Made by a program: the position numbers and the translations under genes. DNA of 64,000 nt from Thalassotalea sp. 42_200_T64 (GTDB lineage Bacteria > Pseudomonadota > Gammaproteobacteria > Enterobacterales > Alteromonadaceae). This document shows positions 26,833 to 35,554 of the stretch, one piece after another. Position 1 is the stretch's first letter; every line of letters starts with the position of its first letter. The stretch covers positions 1-64,000 of the forward strand of contig MABC01000030.1 of assembly GCA_002162925.1 (NCBI GenBank), read 5' to 3'. The notes beneath the pieces were generated by a model. That model was not told the DNA's origin and ran no database searches. It saw nothing but the letters and a program-made list of their open reading frames with translations.

Positions 26833-27291
26833 ATGGTAACCATTAGAGAAGCAACAAAATCGGATGTCGATATTGTTCATGATTTAATTATCGCAATTGC
26901 AAAGTATCATGACCAAGAACAGTATGTGTTAACCAACAAAGCCGAGTTAGCCAATTCAGGCTTTGGTAATGATCCATCCTTTGGTGTGCTGTTAGCAGAA
27001 ATTGATGGTGAAATTGCAGGGTATTGCTCCTATACATGGAATTACTCTATTTGGCTTGGCGCAACCTATATGAATATTGATGATGTATTTGTTTGGGAGG
27101 CATTTCGTGGGATGCAGGTTGGTGAAAAGTTAATGGTTAAAGCCAAAGAAGTTTGCTTGGCGAATGGTGCTGGTCGCATTTGTTGGCAAGTTGAACAAGA
27201 TAACCATGCTGCAATAAAGTTTTATGAGCGTTTAGGTGCCAATTTAGATATCAAAGGTTTTTTTCGATGGGATGTTGCATCAAAGGCTTAA
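26833..27291 (+). CDS. GNAT family N-acetyltransferase
   Basis: A 152-residue GCN5-related acetyltransferase: the N-terminal IREATKSDVDIVHDLI segment, a central strand IDDVFVWEAFRGMQVGEKLM carrying the acetyl-CoA pyrophosphate loop (RGMQVG instead of the common RGxGxG/A) and the terminal WQVEQDNHAAIKFYERLGA motif. It resembles polyamine/diamine acetyltransferase relatives. Substrate is unknown. GGAGATATC lies just upstream of ATG 26833. It is a free-standing gene. Confidence 0.9.
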   Translation: MVTIREATKSDVDIVHDLIIAIAKYHDQEQYVLTNKAELANSGFGNDPSFGVLLAEIDGEIAGYCSYTWNYSIWLGATYMNIDDVFVWEAFRGMQVGEKLMVKAKEVCLANGAGRICWQVEQDNHAAIKFYERLGANLDIKGFFRWDVASKA

Positions 27292-27426
27292 CAACTCATT
27301 TTTATTGCCTGCTGTCGTATAACTGTCGTAAAGTCTATGTATTAGCACCGTAATATATTCGTAAACGATTCCGAGCACATGATGGAGAATTTAATTGTCT
27401 CCACACTAATCTAATTAAAGGTACGA

Positions 27427-27692
27427 ATGAAAGTTAATGCAGAATTAATTCTCGAATTAAAAACAAAAATTGCCGGATTTGGCCGATATATTCAATAAAG
27501 AAGGAAAGGATGGTTGGCATTGATGATCTGGAGAATTTACTGGCAGAATTCGGCGCTAAGTTTGTATACATCCTCAATACACAAACACTTGAGGCAAGAA
27601 CGTGGGGCAATCAAGGCAAAGTAGAAGTTATGCGACAGGCAGTTCCGCGGGGCCAGCAGGTGCGTAAAGTAGCGAATGTTGAGTTCACCTAG
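27427..27692 (+). pseudogene. Decayed XRE-type regulator-like fragment
   Basis: The frame from ATG 27427 starts MKVNAELILELKTK and then IAGFGRYIQ, resembling the beginning and recognition helix of XRE helix-turn-helix regulators (typically AGLSLRTIQRIE), with the segment between them missing. It stops at about 27500. A different frame from 27510 stays open for 60 codons (DDLENLLAEFGAKFVYILNT core) and probably represents the shifted remainder. The resemblance is from memory of the family, not a search. Confidence 0.35.
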
Positions 27693-27787
27693 TTGTGAAG
27701 TAGTAAGGTAACAAGCTAATTAATAAGGATAAAATAACGTTGCTTCTTTTCACTCCTGATATTTGCCAACTATTAATTAGCCTGTTA

Positions 27788-28031
27788 ATGTGGTGTCAAA
27801 GTTGAAAGTGAATTCAAATATATAGCAGCGACAATCCAAGATAGTGGTTATACCTTCAATGGCAGTGTTAAAGGGTATGAATTCAATTTGTTAGCAAAAG
27901 ACAAAAAATTGGCTAAAACACGTATATACTTGCATGAAGATAATAGTTATAACCTTTCCTGTTTTTACCAAAACAGCGACAAATACAGTTCTCAAGTTGA
28001 TGGCTTCATGCAATCATTTAATTTTATTTAA
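27788..28031 (+). pseudogene. Start-less C-terminal fragment of a hypothetical protein
   Basis: An open stretch without any start codon encodes about 80 residues (SEFKYIAATIQDSGYTFNGS start, YNLSCFYQNSDKY middle, stop at 28029). An in-frame stop precedes it. The beta-rich, Tyr- and Ser-rich composition suits the C-terminal part of a small secreted or lipoprotein domain. The 5' part is lost, so it is almost certainly not expressed. Confidence 0.45.
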
Positions 28032-28044
28032 ATAACGTTCGATA

Positions 28045-28290
28045 ATGAGGTCTGGTTTGAGCGAAAAAGAAGAAATTATTAATCCCAATATATGTCCATT
28101 ATGCAAAGAAAATAATCGTTGTATGAACGTCTCTTGCAGTGAGTTATCGCAAACTTGTTGGTGCAAAAATCCCGAAATAAAATTTCCGGAGAGTTTATTA
28201 AAAAAAATACCGGATATCTCTAGAAATAAAGCCTGCATATGTAAGGCTTGCGCTTTAGCTCAAGGAGAAAAATTACATGTCAGCAAGTAG
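28045..28290 (+). CDS. Cysteine-rich CWC family protein
   Basis: An 81-residue protein matching the cysteine-rich CWC family: NICPLCKENNRCMN, QTCWCKNPEIKFPESLLKKIP and the closing KACICKACA. The eight or nine Cys residues probably bind zinc. The function is unknown. The encoded end overlaps the start of the LysE gene by 14 bases, giving a two-gene operon. ATG 28045 lacks a strong ribosome site. Confidence 0.8.
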   Translation: MRSGLSEKEEIINPNICPLCKENNRCMNVSCSELSQTCWCKNPEIKFPESLLKKIPDISRNKACICKACALAQGEKLHVSK

Positions 28291-28891
28291 CCTAATTGCA
28301 TTATTTGGAGCTATGTTGCTTCTTGCTATTGTTCCCGGTCCGGCGGTATTTGCGATTATTGCTCGCTCATTTTCGTCTGGCTTCCTGCGTGGCCTATATA
28401 TGGCAATGGGGATAGTTTTAGGTGATTATATCTTTATTATTCTGGCATTATTTGGCCTTTCAGCCTTAGCCGAAGTGATGGGGACAACGTTTTTCATCAT
28501 TAAATATATCAGTGCTGCCTATCTCATATGGCTTGGTTATAACCTACTGCGCTCGAAAGCCAGTTCAGTTGATATTGAGGCGTCGAAAGATTCATCATTG
28601 TTTTCCAATTTTATCGCCGGGCTATTAATCACCTTAGGTAATCCCAAGGCGATCCTATTTTATGTTGGCTTTTCCCCTGCCTTTATCAACTTCGGCAATG
28701 TGAGCAATTACGATGTAGCGTTAATTATGGTTGCCGCAACTTTAGCATTCGGTAGTGTAAATCTTTGCTATGCACTGCTTGCCATTCGAGCGAAAAGAGT
28801 ATTTAAATCAGCCAACGCCACAACAATAATAAATAAAACGGCAGGTACAATCATGGTGTCAACCGGTGCCTTGGTTGCCGTTAAGGCTTAA
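28277..28891 (+). CDS. LysE family translocator
   Basis: A 204-residue inner-membrane exporter of the LysE/RhtB superfamily with about six hydrophobic segments. The family hallmark appears as LLAIVPGPAVFAIIARS near the N-terminus, then GIVLGDYIFIILALFG, the SAAYLIWLGYNLLRSK unit and ITLGNPKAILFYVGFSP. Members export amino acids such as homoserine lactone, lysine or leucine; the substrate here is unknown. AAGGAG lies 10 bp before ATG 28277, inside the preceding CWC gene, so the pair is coupled. Confidence 0.92.
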   Translation: MSASSLIALFGAMLLLAIVPGPAVFAIIARSFSSGFLRGLYMAMGIVLGDYIFIILALFGLSALAEVMGTTFFIIKYISAAYLIWLGYNLLRSKASSVDIEASKDSSLFSNFIAGLLITLGNPKAILFYVGFSPAFINFGNVSNYDVALIMVAATLAFGSVNLCYALLAIRAKRVFKSANATTIINKTAGTIMVSTGALVAVKA

Positions 28892-29010
28892 TACCTGACA
28901 ATAGCCCCTGAGGTTGCCCACAACACTTCAATGCACATGTTAGCTAACCATTTTTAGGGCGTTATGTTTAATAAATTTATTCAAATACAAAAAGTCGAAG
29001 ACAACTGAAG

Positions 29011-29784
29011 ATGAATAAGAAAAGAGTATTGATGCCAGTCCCATCTTATGGATTTGATCCATCGGAAGTAGCCATTACTTGGAAAATACTTTCAGAAAAT
29101 AATATTGATGTTGTTTTCACAACCCCGGAAGGCAAAAGAGCATCAGCAGATAGATTAATGCTCACCGGCACTAATTTAGGGATTTGGAAATCAATCTTAC
29201 GTGCCAGACAAGATGCGGTGAATGCATATGGTGAAATGGAAAATAATGAATCGTTTTGTCAGCCGTTAAAATATATTGATGTTCAAGCACAGAATTTCGC
29301 TGCAATCATTTTACCTGGAGGACACGATAAAGGCGTTAAAGAATATTTGGAGTCAGCAGTATTACAGCGCCTTGTGGTTGACTTTTTTGATGTTCAAAAA
29401 CCTGTTGGAGCCATCTGTCATGGTGTTGTTTTGGCAGCACGAAGCATCAACCCAAAAACCAATCAATCAGTAATTCACAACTACAAAACAACGGCATTAC
29501 TGAAATCACAAGAATTATTAGCCTACAATTTAACTCGTTTATGGCTCAGTGAATATTACCTTACTTATCCTGAAATTACCGTAGAAGAGGAAGTTAAATC
29601 GGTGTTGTCTGATGAAAATAACTTCCTACAAGGTCCTCCGCCGTTGTTGAAAGACAACTACAATCAATTAAAAAGAGGCTTTATTGTAAGAGATGGAAAT
29701 TACTTATCGGCAAGATGGCCGGGTGATTTATACAATTTTTCTCTTGAGTTTATTAAAATGGTTCAAGGCATAGATAAGCAATGA
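29011..29784 (+). CDS. DJ-1/PfpI family protein
   Basis: A 257-residue class I glutamine amidotransferase-like protein. The nucleophile elbow is AICHGVVLAA with Cys at the tip. IILPGGHDKGVKEYL is the preceding loop. An N-terminal PVPSYGFDPSEVAITWKIL segment and a long C-terminal extension (NNFLQGPPPLLKDNYN, RDGNYLSARWPGDLY) place it with the chaperone/protease-like subgroup of about 230-260 residues. Reaction unknown; possibly glyoxalase III or deglycase-like. It is a single gene in the accessory stretch. Confidence 0.82.
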   Translation: MNKKRVLMPVPSYGFDPSEVAITWKILSENNIDVVFTTPEGKRASADRLMLTGTNLGIWKSILRARQDAVNAYGEMENNESFCQPLKYIDVQAQNFAAIILPGGHDKGVKEYLESAVLQRLVVDFFDVQKPVGAICHGVVLAARSINPKTNQSVIHNYKTTALLKSQELLAYNLTRLWLSEYYLTYPEITVEEEVKSVLSDENNFLQGPPPLLKDNYNQLKRGFIVRDGNYLSARWPGDLYNFSLEFIKMVQGIDKQ

Positions 29785-29851
29785 ACCAACACATTACAAG
29801 GCGTTATCTTAGAATGATTACAATAGTTATGATCATCAGTGGAGATTGAAT

Positions 29852-31231
29852 ATGCGAAATTTAAATCTTAATACTATCTATAGTTTGATAGTTATTTCAT
29901 CATTTGTCAGTGCCGCTAACGCAGAAGTTAAGTATACAGACCAACAAAAACTTCACCAAATTGCCAAACAAGTTTCGGCAAAAAATATTGAACAGGATAT
30001 TACCAAGTTAGTAAGTTTTGGCACAAGACACACATTGTCAGAAACCAAATCCAACGTGCGTGGCATAGGTGCGGCGAGACGATGGATAAAATCAGAATTT
30101 GAAAAAATTTCAAAGCAATGCCATGGCTGCCTCGAAGTATATTTTCAAAAGGAGACGATTTCAGGAGAAAAACGCATACCTAAGCCAACCGAAGTGGTCA
30201 GCGTCATTGCTGTTTTAAAAGGAACAACCGACCCTAATCGTTATGTGATCATGTCTGGTGATATTGATTCACGAGTTAGCGATGTGATGAACTCTACGTC
30301 CGACTCTCCTGGTGCTAATGACAATGCTTCAGGTGTGGCCGGTGTGTTAGAAGCTGCACGAGTGCTCTCCAAGTATGAATTTAATGGTTCAGTTGTTTTT
30401 GCCGCACTTGCAGGGGAAGAGCAAGGACTTTTCGGTGGCAAGATTTTAGCGAAACAGGCGAGTAAAGATGGTTGGCGAATTAAGGCGGTATTAAATAACG
30501 ACATGATCGGCAATATTGGTGGTATTAATGGTGTCATCAATAATACCACCGCGCGAATATTCGCCGAAGGAACACGCCAAACAGAAACGGCAAAACAGGC
30601 AAAAGCAAGACGATTTACTGGTGGCGAAGTGGATTCTCCAACGAGAAATTTAGCACGTTACATTGACTGGATGGCCGGCCGCTACATTGCGAATCTCGAT
30701 ACTATGATGATCTACCGCTTAGACAGATTTGGCCGTGGGGGCCATCATCGACCATTTAATGATTTAGGTTTTCCTGCGGTGCGGATCATGGAAACCAACG
30801 AAAATTATAATCGTCAGCACCAGGATCTTCGCACCGAAAATGGTATTAACTATGGCGACACCATTGACGGCATTAACTTTGAGTATGCGGCAAAATTAAC
30901 TGCACTCAATGCCGTCTCTTTAGCTGGGATGGCGTGGGCACCTAATCCGCCTACGAAAGTCAAAATTAGTGGCGCGGTACAGCCCAGTACAACATTGCAG
31001 TGGGGTAACGCAACGGCTAATGAAAAAGAGGTTATTTCAGGATATAAAATTTATTGGCGATTAACGGATTCATCGCAATGGCAAAATAGCATATTTGTTG
31101 GCAACGTTACTGAATATACATTGCAGAATATTGTTATTGATAATTACTTTTTCGGTGTCGCCAGTGTCAGTAAAGATGGTTTTGAGAGCCCAATTGTTTT
31201 TCCGGGCGATGCCGGCTCTTTTGGAGAGTGA
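29852..31231 (+). CDS. M28 family peptidase with C-terminal fibronectin III-like domain
   Basis: A 459-residue secreted protein with a signal peptide (YSLIVISSFVSAANA) and an M28 zinc peptidase domain at about residues 60-360. Visible metal sites are GANDNASGVAG (bridging Asp), LAGEEQGLFGG (catalytic and ligand Glu), NNDMIGN and GGHHRPFNDLGFPAV (His). The first ligand motif, usually HxD, reads GDIDSR, so Asp replaces His. An Fn3-like domain follows (residues 365-455). ATG 29852 is preferred to TTG 29846 because GGAGA lies about 7 bp upstream. It is probably a periplasmic or extracellular aminopeptidase. Confidence 0.82.
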   Translation: MRNLNLNTIYSLIVISSFVSAANAEVKYTDQQKLHQIAKQVSAKNIEQDITKLVSFGTRHTLSETKSNVRGIGAARRWIKSEFEKISKQCHGCLEVYFQKETISGEKRIPKPTEVVSVIAVLKGTTDPNRYVIMSGDIDSRVSDVMNSTSDSPGANDNASGVAGVLEAARVLSKYEFNGSVVFAALAGEEQGLFGGKILAKQASKDGWRIKAVLNNDMIGNIGGINGVINNTTARIFAEGTRQTETAKQAKARRFTGGEVDSPTRNLARYIDWMAGRYIANLDTMMIYRLDRFGRGGHHRPFNDLGFPAVRIMETNENYNRQHQDLRTENGINYGDTIDGINFEYAAKLTALNAVSLAGMAWAPNPPTKVKISGAVQPSTTLQWGNATANEKEVISGYKIYWRLTDSSQWQNSIFVGNVTEYTLQNIVIDNYFFGVASVSKDGFESPIVFPGDAGSFGE

Positions 31232-31337
31232 ACATTTATAAAGAGTATGGGGATTTACTAGAAATAAAAAAGCGAGGTTCAACCGGGCATGCTGGAACTC
31301 TCGCTAATTTCTACTGTTTAGTGACTGATATGGTCGG

Positions 31338-31520
31338 TTATGCCTTAAACCGGAAAACAAAACGGTCGGTTTTTCCTCTGACGGTTGGTTCAAATACCAT
31401 CTTGCTGTAATCGTCACTGGCATTCTTGAGAAAATCCGCCTCAGCGTCTAACACAAATCCCGCTTCTTTAAATTCATCACGAACATATTCTCTCTTATTG
31501 AAGTTAATGGTTATGCGGGA
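31338..31520 (-). pseudogene. C-terminal fragment of a COG4798-type methyltransferase
   Basis: On the minus strand an open stretch encodes about 55 residues (NKREYVRDEFKEAGFVLDAE, then DYSKMVFEPTVRGKTDRFVF, ending FKA). This matches the end of class I SAM-dependent methyltransferases of the COG4798 type, whose C-termini read like DDYTKSVFDPAIRGKTDQF. The methyltransferase core is absent; the fragment ends where the MATE gene's stop begins. It is a deletion relic with no start codon. Confidence 0.65.
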
Positions 31521-33001
31521 TTGTTGGTAAAAATTTTAATATCGGCTTGTGTTAGCGAATTTACCGGCTTTGTTGCGGTTGACTGACTTAATGTTTTTTT
31601 CCTATAGAGAAAAACCAGGAGCAATACGCCACTGATAATATGGCCAGCCAAAATTCCTTGATAAAAATGGTCGTTGATTGCAATGGAAGCATCGATAACA
31701 TGGCCAAACAACATCCCTTGGTAATAGCCATATTTTAAGGCATAAATCGAGCCGATATAGGCCAATGGCAATAACAACACTACCCGATGAAACACACCTA
31801 ATATCAAAGCCTGTAGGGCTTTGCCTTTTGCGTTCAGGCATGACTGATATACCATGATGCAGCCAATTGACAAATAGCCCCACGATACCCAGATAAAATA
31901 TCGGGCTATGTAACTTGCTACTGTGTCTTGAGAACACAAGGTTATTGAAAGGTAAGGGCTATAGAAAAATAACAAGGCGGCGATAATAAGCTGGGACAGG
32001 ATGATGGCTGAAAAAGCCATTAAATACCCTTGTTTGACTCGGTGTTTATTACCGGACCAAAAGTTACTTTCAATAATGGCTGGCATTGAGGTTGTTAATA
32101 CCATAGGAACTAATAGAAATAGGGGTTCCATTCTCAAGATGAAGGCAAAAGCCGCAACGTAAGAGTAATCAATATTAGCGGCAATAATCGTCATCAACGC
32201 CATACTGAACGGGGTGATTAATTGTTGTAAAATAACAATAACAGCATCTTTTCTCGGGGAAGAAATCTGTAATTTAATTACCGACAAGGCTGGAAAAGAT
32301 AACCGTGACTTTTTAATTAAAATGAGTAGAGATATCAAGGCAAAGATAAAGTCGCTAATCACATGCACATAGGCAAGACCTGACAAGGCATTAAAGAACA
32401 AGTTATTTGATGGCGTTAATAATACCGCTAAAATACTTTTCACGGTTAACCAGCTAAACATTAGGCTACTTGCCAATACGGCACGACCTAAAGCTCTTAA
32501 TATTGCGTTCACTTGCCAAACTAATGCTAAAAATATCCAACCGATATATCGAGCGGCCATATACTCTTGTTGTTGATTGAGCAATGTTGTTTTTTCACGG
32601 GTTACATTTATTTCGGCCCAATGGTCATTACCCAAAAGTGATAATAATTGCTGGTTGGCAGCGTAAGCACATAATGCAAAAATGCTGACAATGAACACCG
32701 ACATTAATATTGTCGTAGTAATGGTATTGGCAAGGCTTGATTTATCTAAACAGGCCGATTTTACTACCTTACAGTTACTGCGAATACTTACACCAATGGC
32801 GATTGCGGTCATCGCTGTGGTTAAAGGTAGGGTAAAACCAATGGCAGTAAGTGTGTCTGAGCCGCTCAGGGCAAGTAAGCTCGACTCAAACAGGTCGTAT
32901 AACAGTAATGCTAAGATTGCCCCTACCATTGGCAAACTTGTTTTCCAAATCAAATAGGAAAGCTTATTTTTGTTAAAACAAAAATTTTCCGGAGATTGCA
33001 T
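31511..33001 (-). CDS. MATE family multidrug efflux protein
   Basis: A 496-residue protein with about 12 hydrophobic segments, organised as two six-helix halves. The N-terminal half opens LIWKTSLPMVGAILALLLYDLFESSLLALSGSD (here only the membrane segment and the Asp/Glu are noted). The second half includes DAVIVILQQLITPFSMALMT. Members exchange Na+ or H+ for cationic drugs or organic acids. Substrate unknown. The start at 33001 is the only in-frame ATG before the first helix. It is divergent from the DUF4386 gene and its end overlaps a methyltransferase relic. Confidence 0.85.
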   Translation of the reverse strand: MQSPENFCFNKNKLSYLIWKTSLPMVGAILALLLYDLFESSLLALSGSDTLTAIGFTLPLTTAMTAIAIGVSIRSNCKVVKSACLDKSSLANTITTTILMSVFIVSIFALCAYAANQQLLSLLGNDHWAEINVTREKTTLLNQQQEYMAARYIGWIFLALVWQVNAILRALGRAVLASSLMFSWLTVKSILAVLLTPSNNLFFNALSGLAYVHVISDFIFALISLLILIKKSRLSFPALSVIKLQISSPRKDAVIVILQQLITPFSMALMTIIAANIDYSYVAAFAFILRMEPLFLLVPMVLTTSMPAIIESNFWSGNKHRVKQGYLMAFSAIILSQLIIAALLFFYSPYLSITLCSQDTVASYIARYFIWVSWGYLSIGCIMVYQSCLNAKGKALQALILGVFHRVVLLLPLAYIGSIYALKYGYYQGMLFGHVIDASIAINDHFYQGILAGHIISGVLLLVFLYRKKTLSQSTATKPVNSLTQADIKIFTNNPA

Positions 33002-33209
33002 GTATTTTTATTGGCCATTAATTTTAAAACGTTTCATTAAAAGAACGTTATGGTGATAACCTATTTCAAAGCTAGATGTAACATTTTATGTATCGTAACA
33101 GTGGAATCAACCTCTGGTTTAAGTGTAAGTTTTTGTTACATATTGAAATTTTTATCAGCAAAATTTCGTGTTAAGTTAGAGTTATTATCAATTATTGAAG
33201 GACTCAGTG

Positions 33210-33896
33210 GTGAATGGTTTTCAAAGAATAGCGGGCGCTGCAGCACTTTCAGAGGCGATCATTTATGTATCGGCTTTCGTGTTTTTTGGTGCGTTTTGGG
33301 ACTTTCCGGTGAATGCTGGTGCGGCACAAAAGTTCAGTTTTCTCGCGGATAATCAAATCATCCTGTCTATTGTTAACCTGACCATGTATGTGGTGTTTGG
33401 CATTTTTTTAGCTGTGTTAGTTCTAGCGCTTCATCAACGTGTTAAAAATTGTGCTCCGTCGCTGTCACAAATGGCATCTGTATTTGGCATCATTTGGGTG
33501 GGTCTGGTTATTGCGAGCGGGATGATAGCCAATATAGGATTAGCCGCTGTCATTGAACTTTCTGTTAAGACACCTGAACAGGCGATGACTGTCTGGCTAA
33601 CAATTAACGCCGTAGTTGAAGGCTTGGGGGGCGGCAACGAAGTCGTTGGCGGACTATGGGTGCTATTGTTAAGTATTGCCGCCTTAAAAGCGAATGAGCT
33701 TTCTAGGGCGCTTAACTACTTGGGGATATTCATTGGCTGTGTTGGTATACTCACCATTTACCCTGCTGAGGTACTTACTGAGATCTTTGGTTTAGGGCAA
33801 GTTGTGTGGTTTGCATGGCTAGGGATAATAATGATGAAGAAACCGTCAAAGCAGGCAACAGATACAAATAAAAATGTGCTATCGCACGCCAATTAG
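33210..33896 (+). CDS. DUF4386 domain membrane protein
   Basis: A 228-residue protein with six likely membrane helices (for example IIYVSAFVFFGAFWDF, NLTMYVVFGIFLAVLVLAL, WVLLLSIAALKA, LNYLGIFIGCVGILTIYPA) and the family-typical GLGGGNEVVGGLWVLLL stretch. The function is unknown. GTG 33210 or 33207 fits the AAGGA at 33198 better than the TTG at 33195, which is too close. A larger overlapping frame from 33050 has no membrane pattern and is rejected. Confidence 0.75.
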   Translation: MNGFQRIAGAAALSEAIIYVSAFVFFGAFWDFPVNAGAAQKFSFLADNQIILSIVNLTMYVVFGIFLAVLVLALHQRVKNCAPSLSQMASVFGIIWVGLVIASGMIANIGLAAVIELSVKTPEQAMTVWLTINAVVEGLGGGNEVVGGLWVLLLSIAALKANELSRALNYLGIFIGCVGILTIYPAEVLTEIFGLGQVVWFAWLGIIMMKKPSKQATDTNKNVLSHAN

Positions 33897-34230
33897 CTTA
33901 AATGTGAGAGCAACCCGGGATCTGATCTAAAACAAATTGTTTTATTTGTACGCACCTGACGGTGTTGGTCGTTCAAAACTAGTATCAAACATCGAACCCT
34001 GTTTAGGCCAGGCAACAACCGCCCGTAATTTAAATACGATGAATAAAATTAGCATTATGGTCAAAAACACCTAACAAACGGTGTAACTGGGCGTTACGAT
34101 ATCAATTATATAGCTTTAAAATGGACAAAAAACACTTGCCTGTTACAATTATAGTCAAGTACTTTAGCAAGCTTTGCTTGGCGTCATTTTGGTGATGTGG
34201 TCAACAGATAAAACTTAATAAGAAGCGAAT
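33897..34230. other. Gene-poor interval
   Basis: About 330 bp without a supported gene. It holds a short sequence, CTAACAAACGG then GGGCGTTACG near 34072-34099, that superficially resembles an integron recombination site but is too short to fold as one. Confidence 0.45.
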
Positions 34231-34431
34231 ATGAATATAAAACATCTAATTGGAATTGCTTTAATCGTGCCTTTACTTGCATTGTTCTTTACCCGGTTAT
34301 TTGCAGCCAGTTTGTCTAGTTTTCAAATAGATTTCATTCATTTTGTGAGTCTTATGGTATTTTTTATCGCGCTAATCGATGTTTTCTTTTTCACCTTTAA
34401 AAAGTCGCAAACTAAATTGTCAAAAAGATAA
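34231..34431 (+). CDS. Small membrane protein upstream of murI-like gene, 66 aa
   Basis: Two hydrophobic segments (IGIALIVPLLALFFTRLFAA and FIHFVSLMVFFIALIDVFFF) and a basic tail (KKSQTKLSKR) define a two-helix inner-membrane protein. It ends 3 bp before the glutamate racemase start, so they are probably one transcript. I do not recognise the family. Confidence 0.6.
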   Translation: MNIKHLIGIALIVPLLALFFTRLFAASLSSFQIDFIHFVSLMVFFIALIDVFFFTFKKSQTKLSKR

Positions 34432-34434
34432 AAG

Positions 34435-35229
34435 ATGGAAAAACAAAAACCAATAGGGATATTTGATTCTGGAGTAGGCGGGCTGTCGATTTGTCACGCT
34501 ATTCGACGTGCGCTTCCACAAGAAAATTTAATCTATTTCGCCGATATAGGGTTTTCTCCCTATGGTGTGAAATCGAAGGGAATCATTAACGAGCGTTCCG
34601 AATACATAGTGAATTTCCTGATCAATCAAGGCTGTAAAGCTGTGGTTGTGGCATGCAATACCGCAACGGTAAATACCGTAAAAAATTTACGCGCAAAGTT
34701 TTCCATTCCAATTATTGGCGTTGAACCTGGTATTAAACCTGCCGCCTTACAAAGTAAAACAGGCCTTATCAGCGTACTTGCCACGGAACAAACATTAGAA
34801 AGTGACTCCTTTCAGCTTTTAATGGCAAAATACTCTAAAGCAGTAAAAATTAAAGCCGTAGCTTGCCCTAAATTCGTAACCTTAGTTGAGAATTTGGAGC
34901 ATTACAGTGAGCGGGCGATTGACGTGGCCGAACAATACATACGCCCTCTTTTGACAGAAGGCAGTGACCAGATAATTCTAGGCTGCACCCATTTCTCATT
35001 TTTAAGAACAATCATAGATCAGGTTGTAGGGCAAGAGGCTAGCGTTATTGATACTGCGGCTCCGGTAGCAATGGAAGTTAATCGAAGACTAGATAAACTC
35101 AACCTGATAAATTCAAAAAACACTGATATTTACGCCGAATTCTGGACAAGTGGAGACTATGCAAAAGTAATAGAGCCGATGAGTCAATTATGGGGGCAGG
35201 ACATTAATTTATTTGCAATAAAGCCTTAA
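34435..35229 (+). CDS. murI: Glutamate racemase, MurI family
   Basis: A 264-residue cytoplasmic enzyme making D-glutamate for peptidoglycan. IGIFDSGVGGLSI and FADIGFSPYGVKS are at the N-terminus. The two catalytic Cys are in VVACNTATVNTVKN and ILGCTHFSFL, and PIIGVEPGIKPA lies between them. Its surroundings (single accessory genes and relics) differ from the usual housekeeping position, so it may be a second copy; the complete genome would decide. An ATG 34435 start lies 3 bp after the small membrane gene. Confidence 0.9.
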   Translation: MEKQKPIGIFDSGVGGLSICHAIRRALPQENLIYFADIGFSPYGVKSKGIINERSEYIVNFLINQGCKAVVVACNTATVNTVKNLRAKFSIPIIGVEPGIKPAALQSKTGLISVLATEQTLESDSFQLLMAKYSKAVKIKAVACPKFVTLVENLEHYSERAIDVAEQYIRPLLTEGSDQIILGCTHFSFLRTIIDQVVGQEASVIDTAAPVAMEVNRRLDKLNLINSKNTDIYAEFWTSGDYAKVIEPMSQLWGQDINLFAIKP

Positions 35230-35280
35230 CAATTTTGCCTGGTAAAATATATTATTCTCATAAATTAGGCCATGCCGGTA

Positions 35281-35511
35281 ATGAATCGTATCGTAGTAAT
35301 AGGGTCAAGTTGTAGTGGCAAGTCCACGCTTTCTCAATTTTTGGCTAATAAACTAAACAGTGAATACATAGAATTAGATCAGTTGCATTGGTTACCCAAT
35401 AGGCAAGAGCGGCCCGATGATGAGTTTCGAAATATGCAAAGTGGTTTTAATAAAGTGAGTGGCTCAATGCTAATAAGTGCCGGCGTAATCACCGCAACCA
35501 TTCAAAACTAA
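35281..35511 (+). pseudogene. Truncated P-loop nucleotide kinase (adenylate kinase/FlaR-like)
   Basis: The first 50 residues are a well preserved P-loop kinase start: RIVVIGSSCSGKSTLSQFLA, YIELDQLHWLPN and RPDDEFR. Intact relatives (topology-modulation kinase type) run to about 170-180 residues with a lid and Arg motif. Here the frame ends after 76 residues with an unrelated Ser-rich tail (QSGFNKVSGSMLISAG), so a deletion removed most of the domain. ATG 35281 is used; ATG 35272 also precedes. Probably inactive. Confidence 0.65.
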
Positions 35512-35554
35512 AGGCTTATGCCAGGTAAACTGGAGTTAGCAACTCGGAGACGTT

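Larger units (their letters stand above)
27292..28044. other. Interval of decayed genes
   Basis: There is no intact gene in 750 bp. It holds two relics, one of a regulator-like gene (27427-27692) and one of a secreted protein (27788-28031), each described below. Confidence 0.6.

Noticed and set aside
33050-33352. 100-codon frame upstream of the DUF4386 gene
   Set aside because: It overlaps the better supported DUF4386 frame, lacks a ribosome site and has no membrane or domain pattern.
34072-34099. Possible integron attC site
   Set aside because: The TAACAA and GGGCGTTA ends are only 25 bp apart and cannot form the required paired structure.
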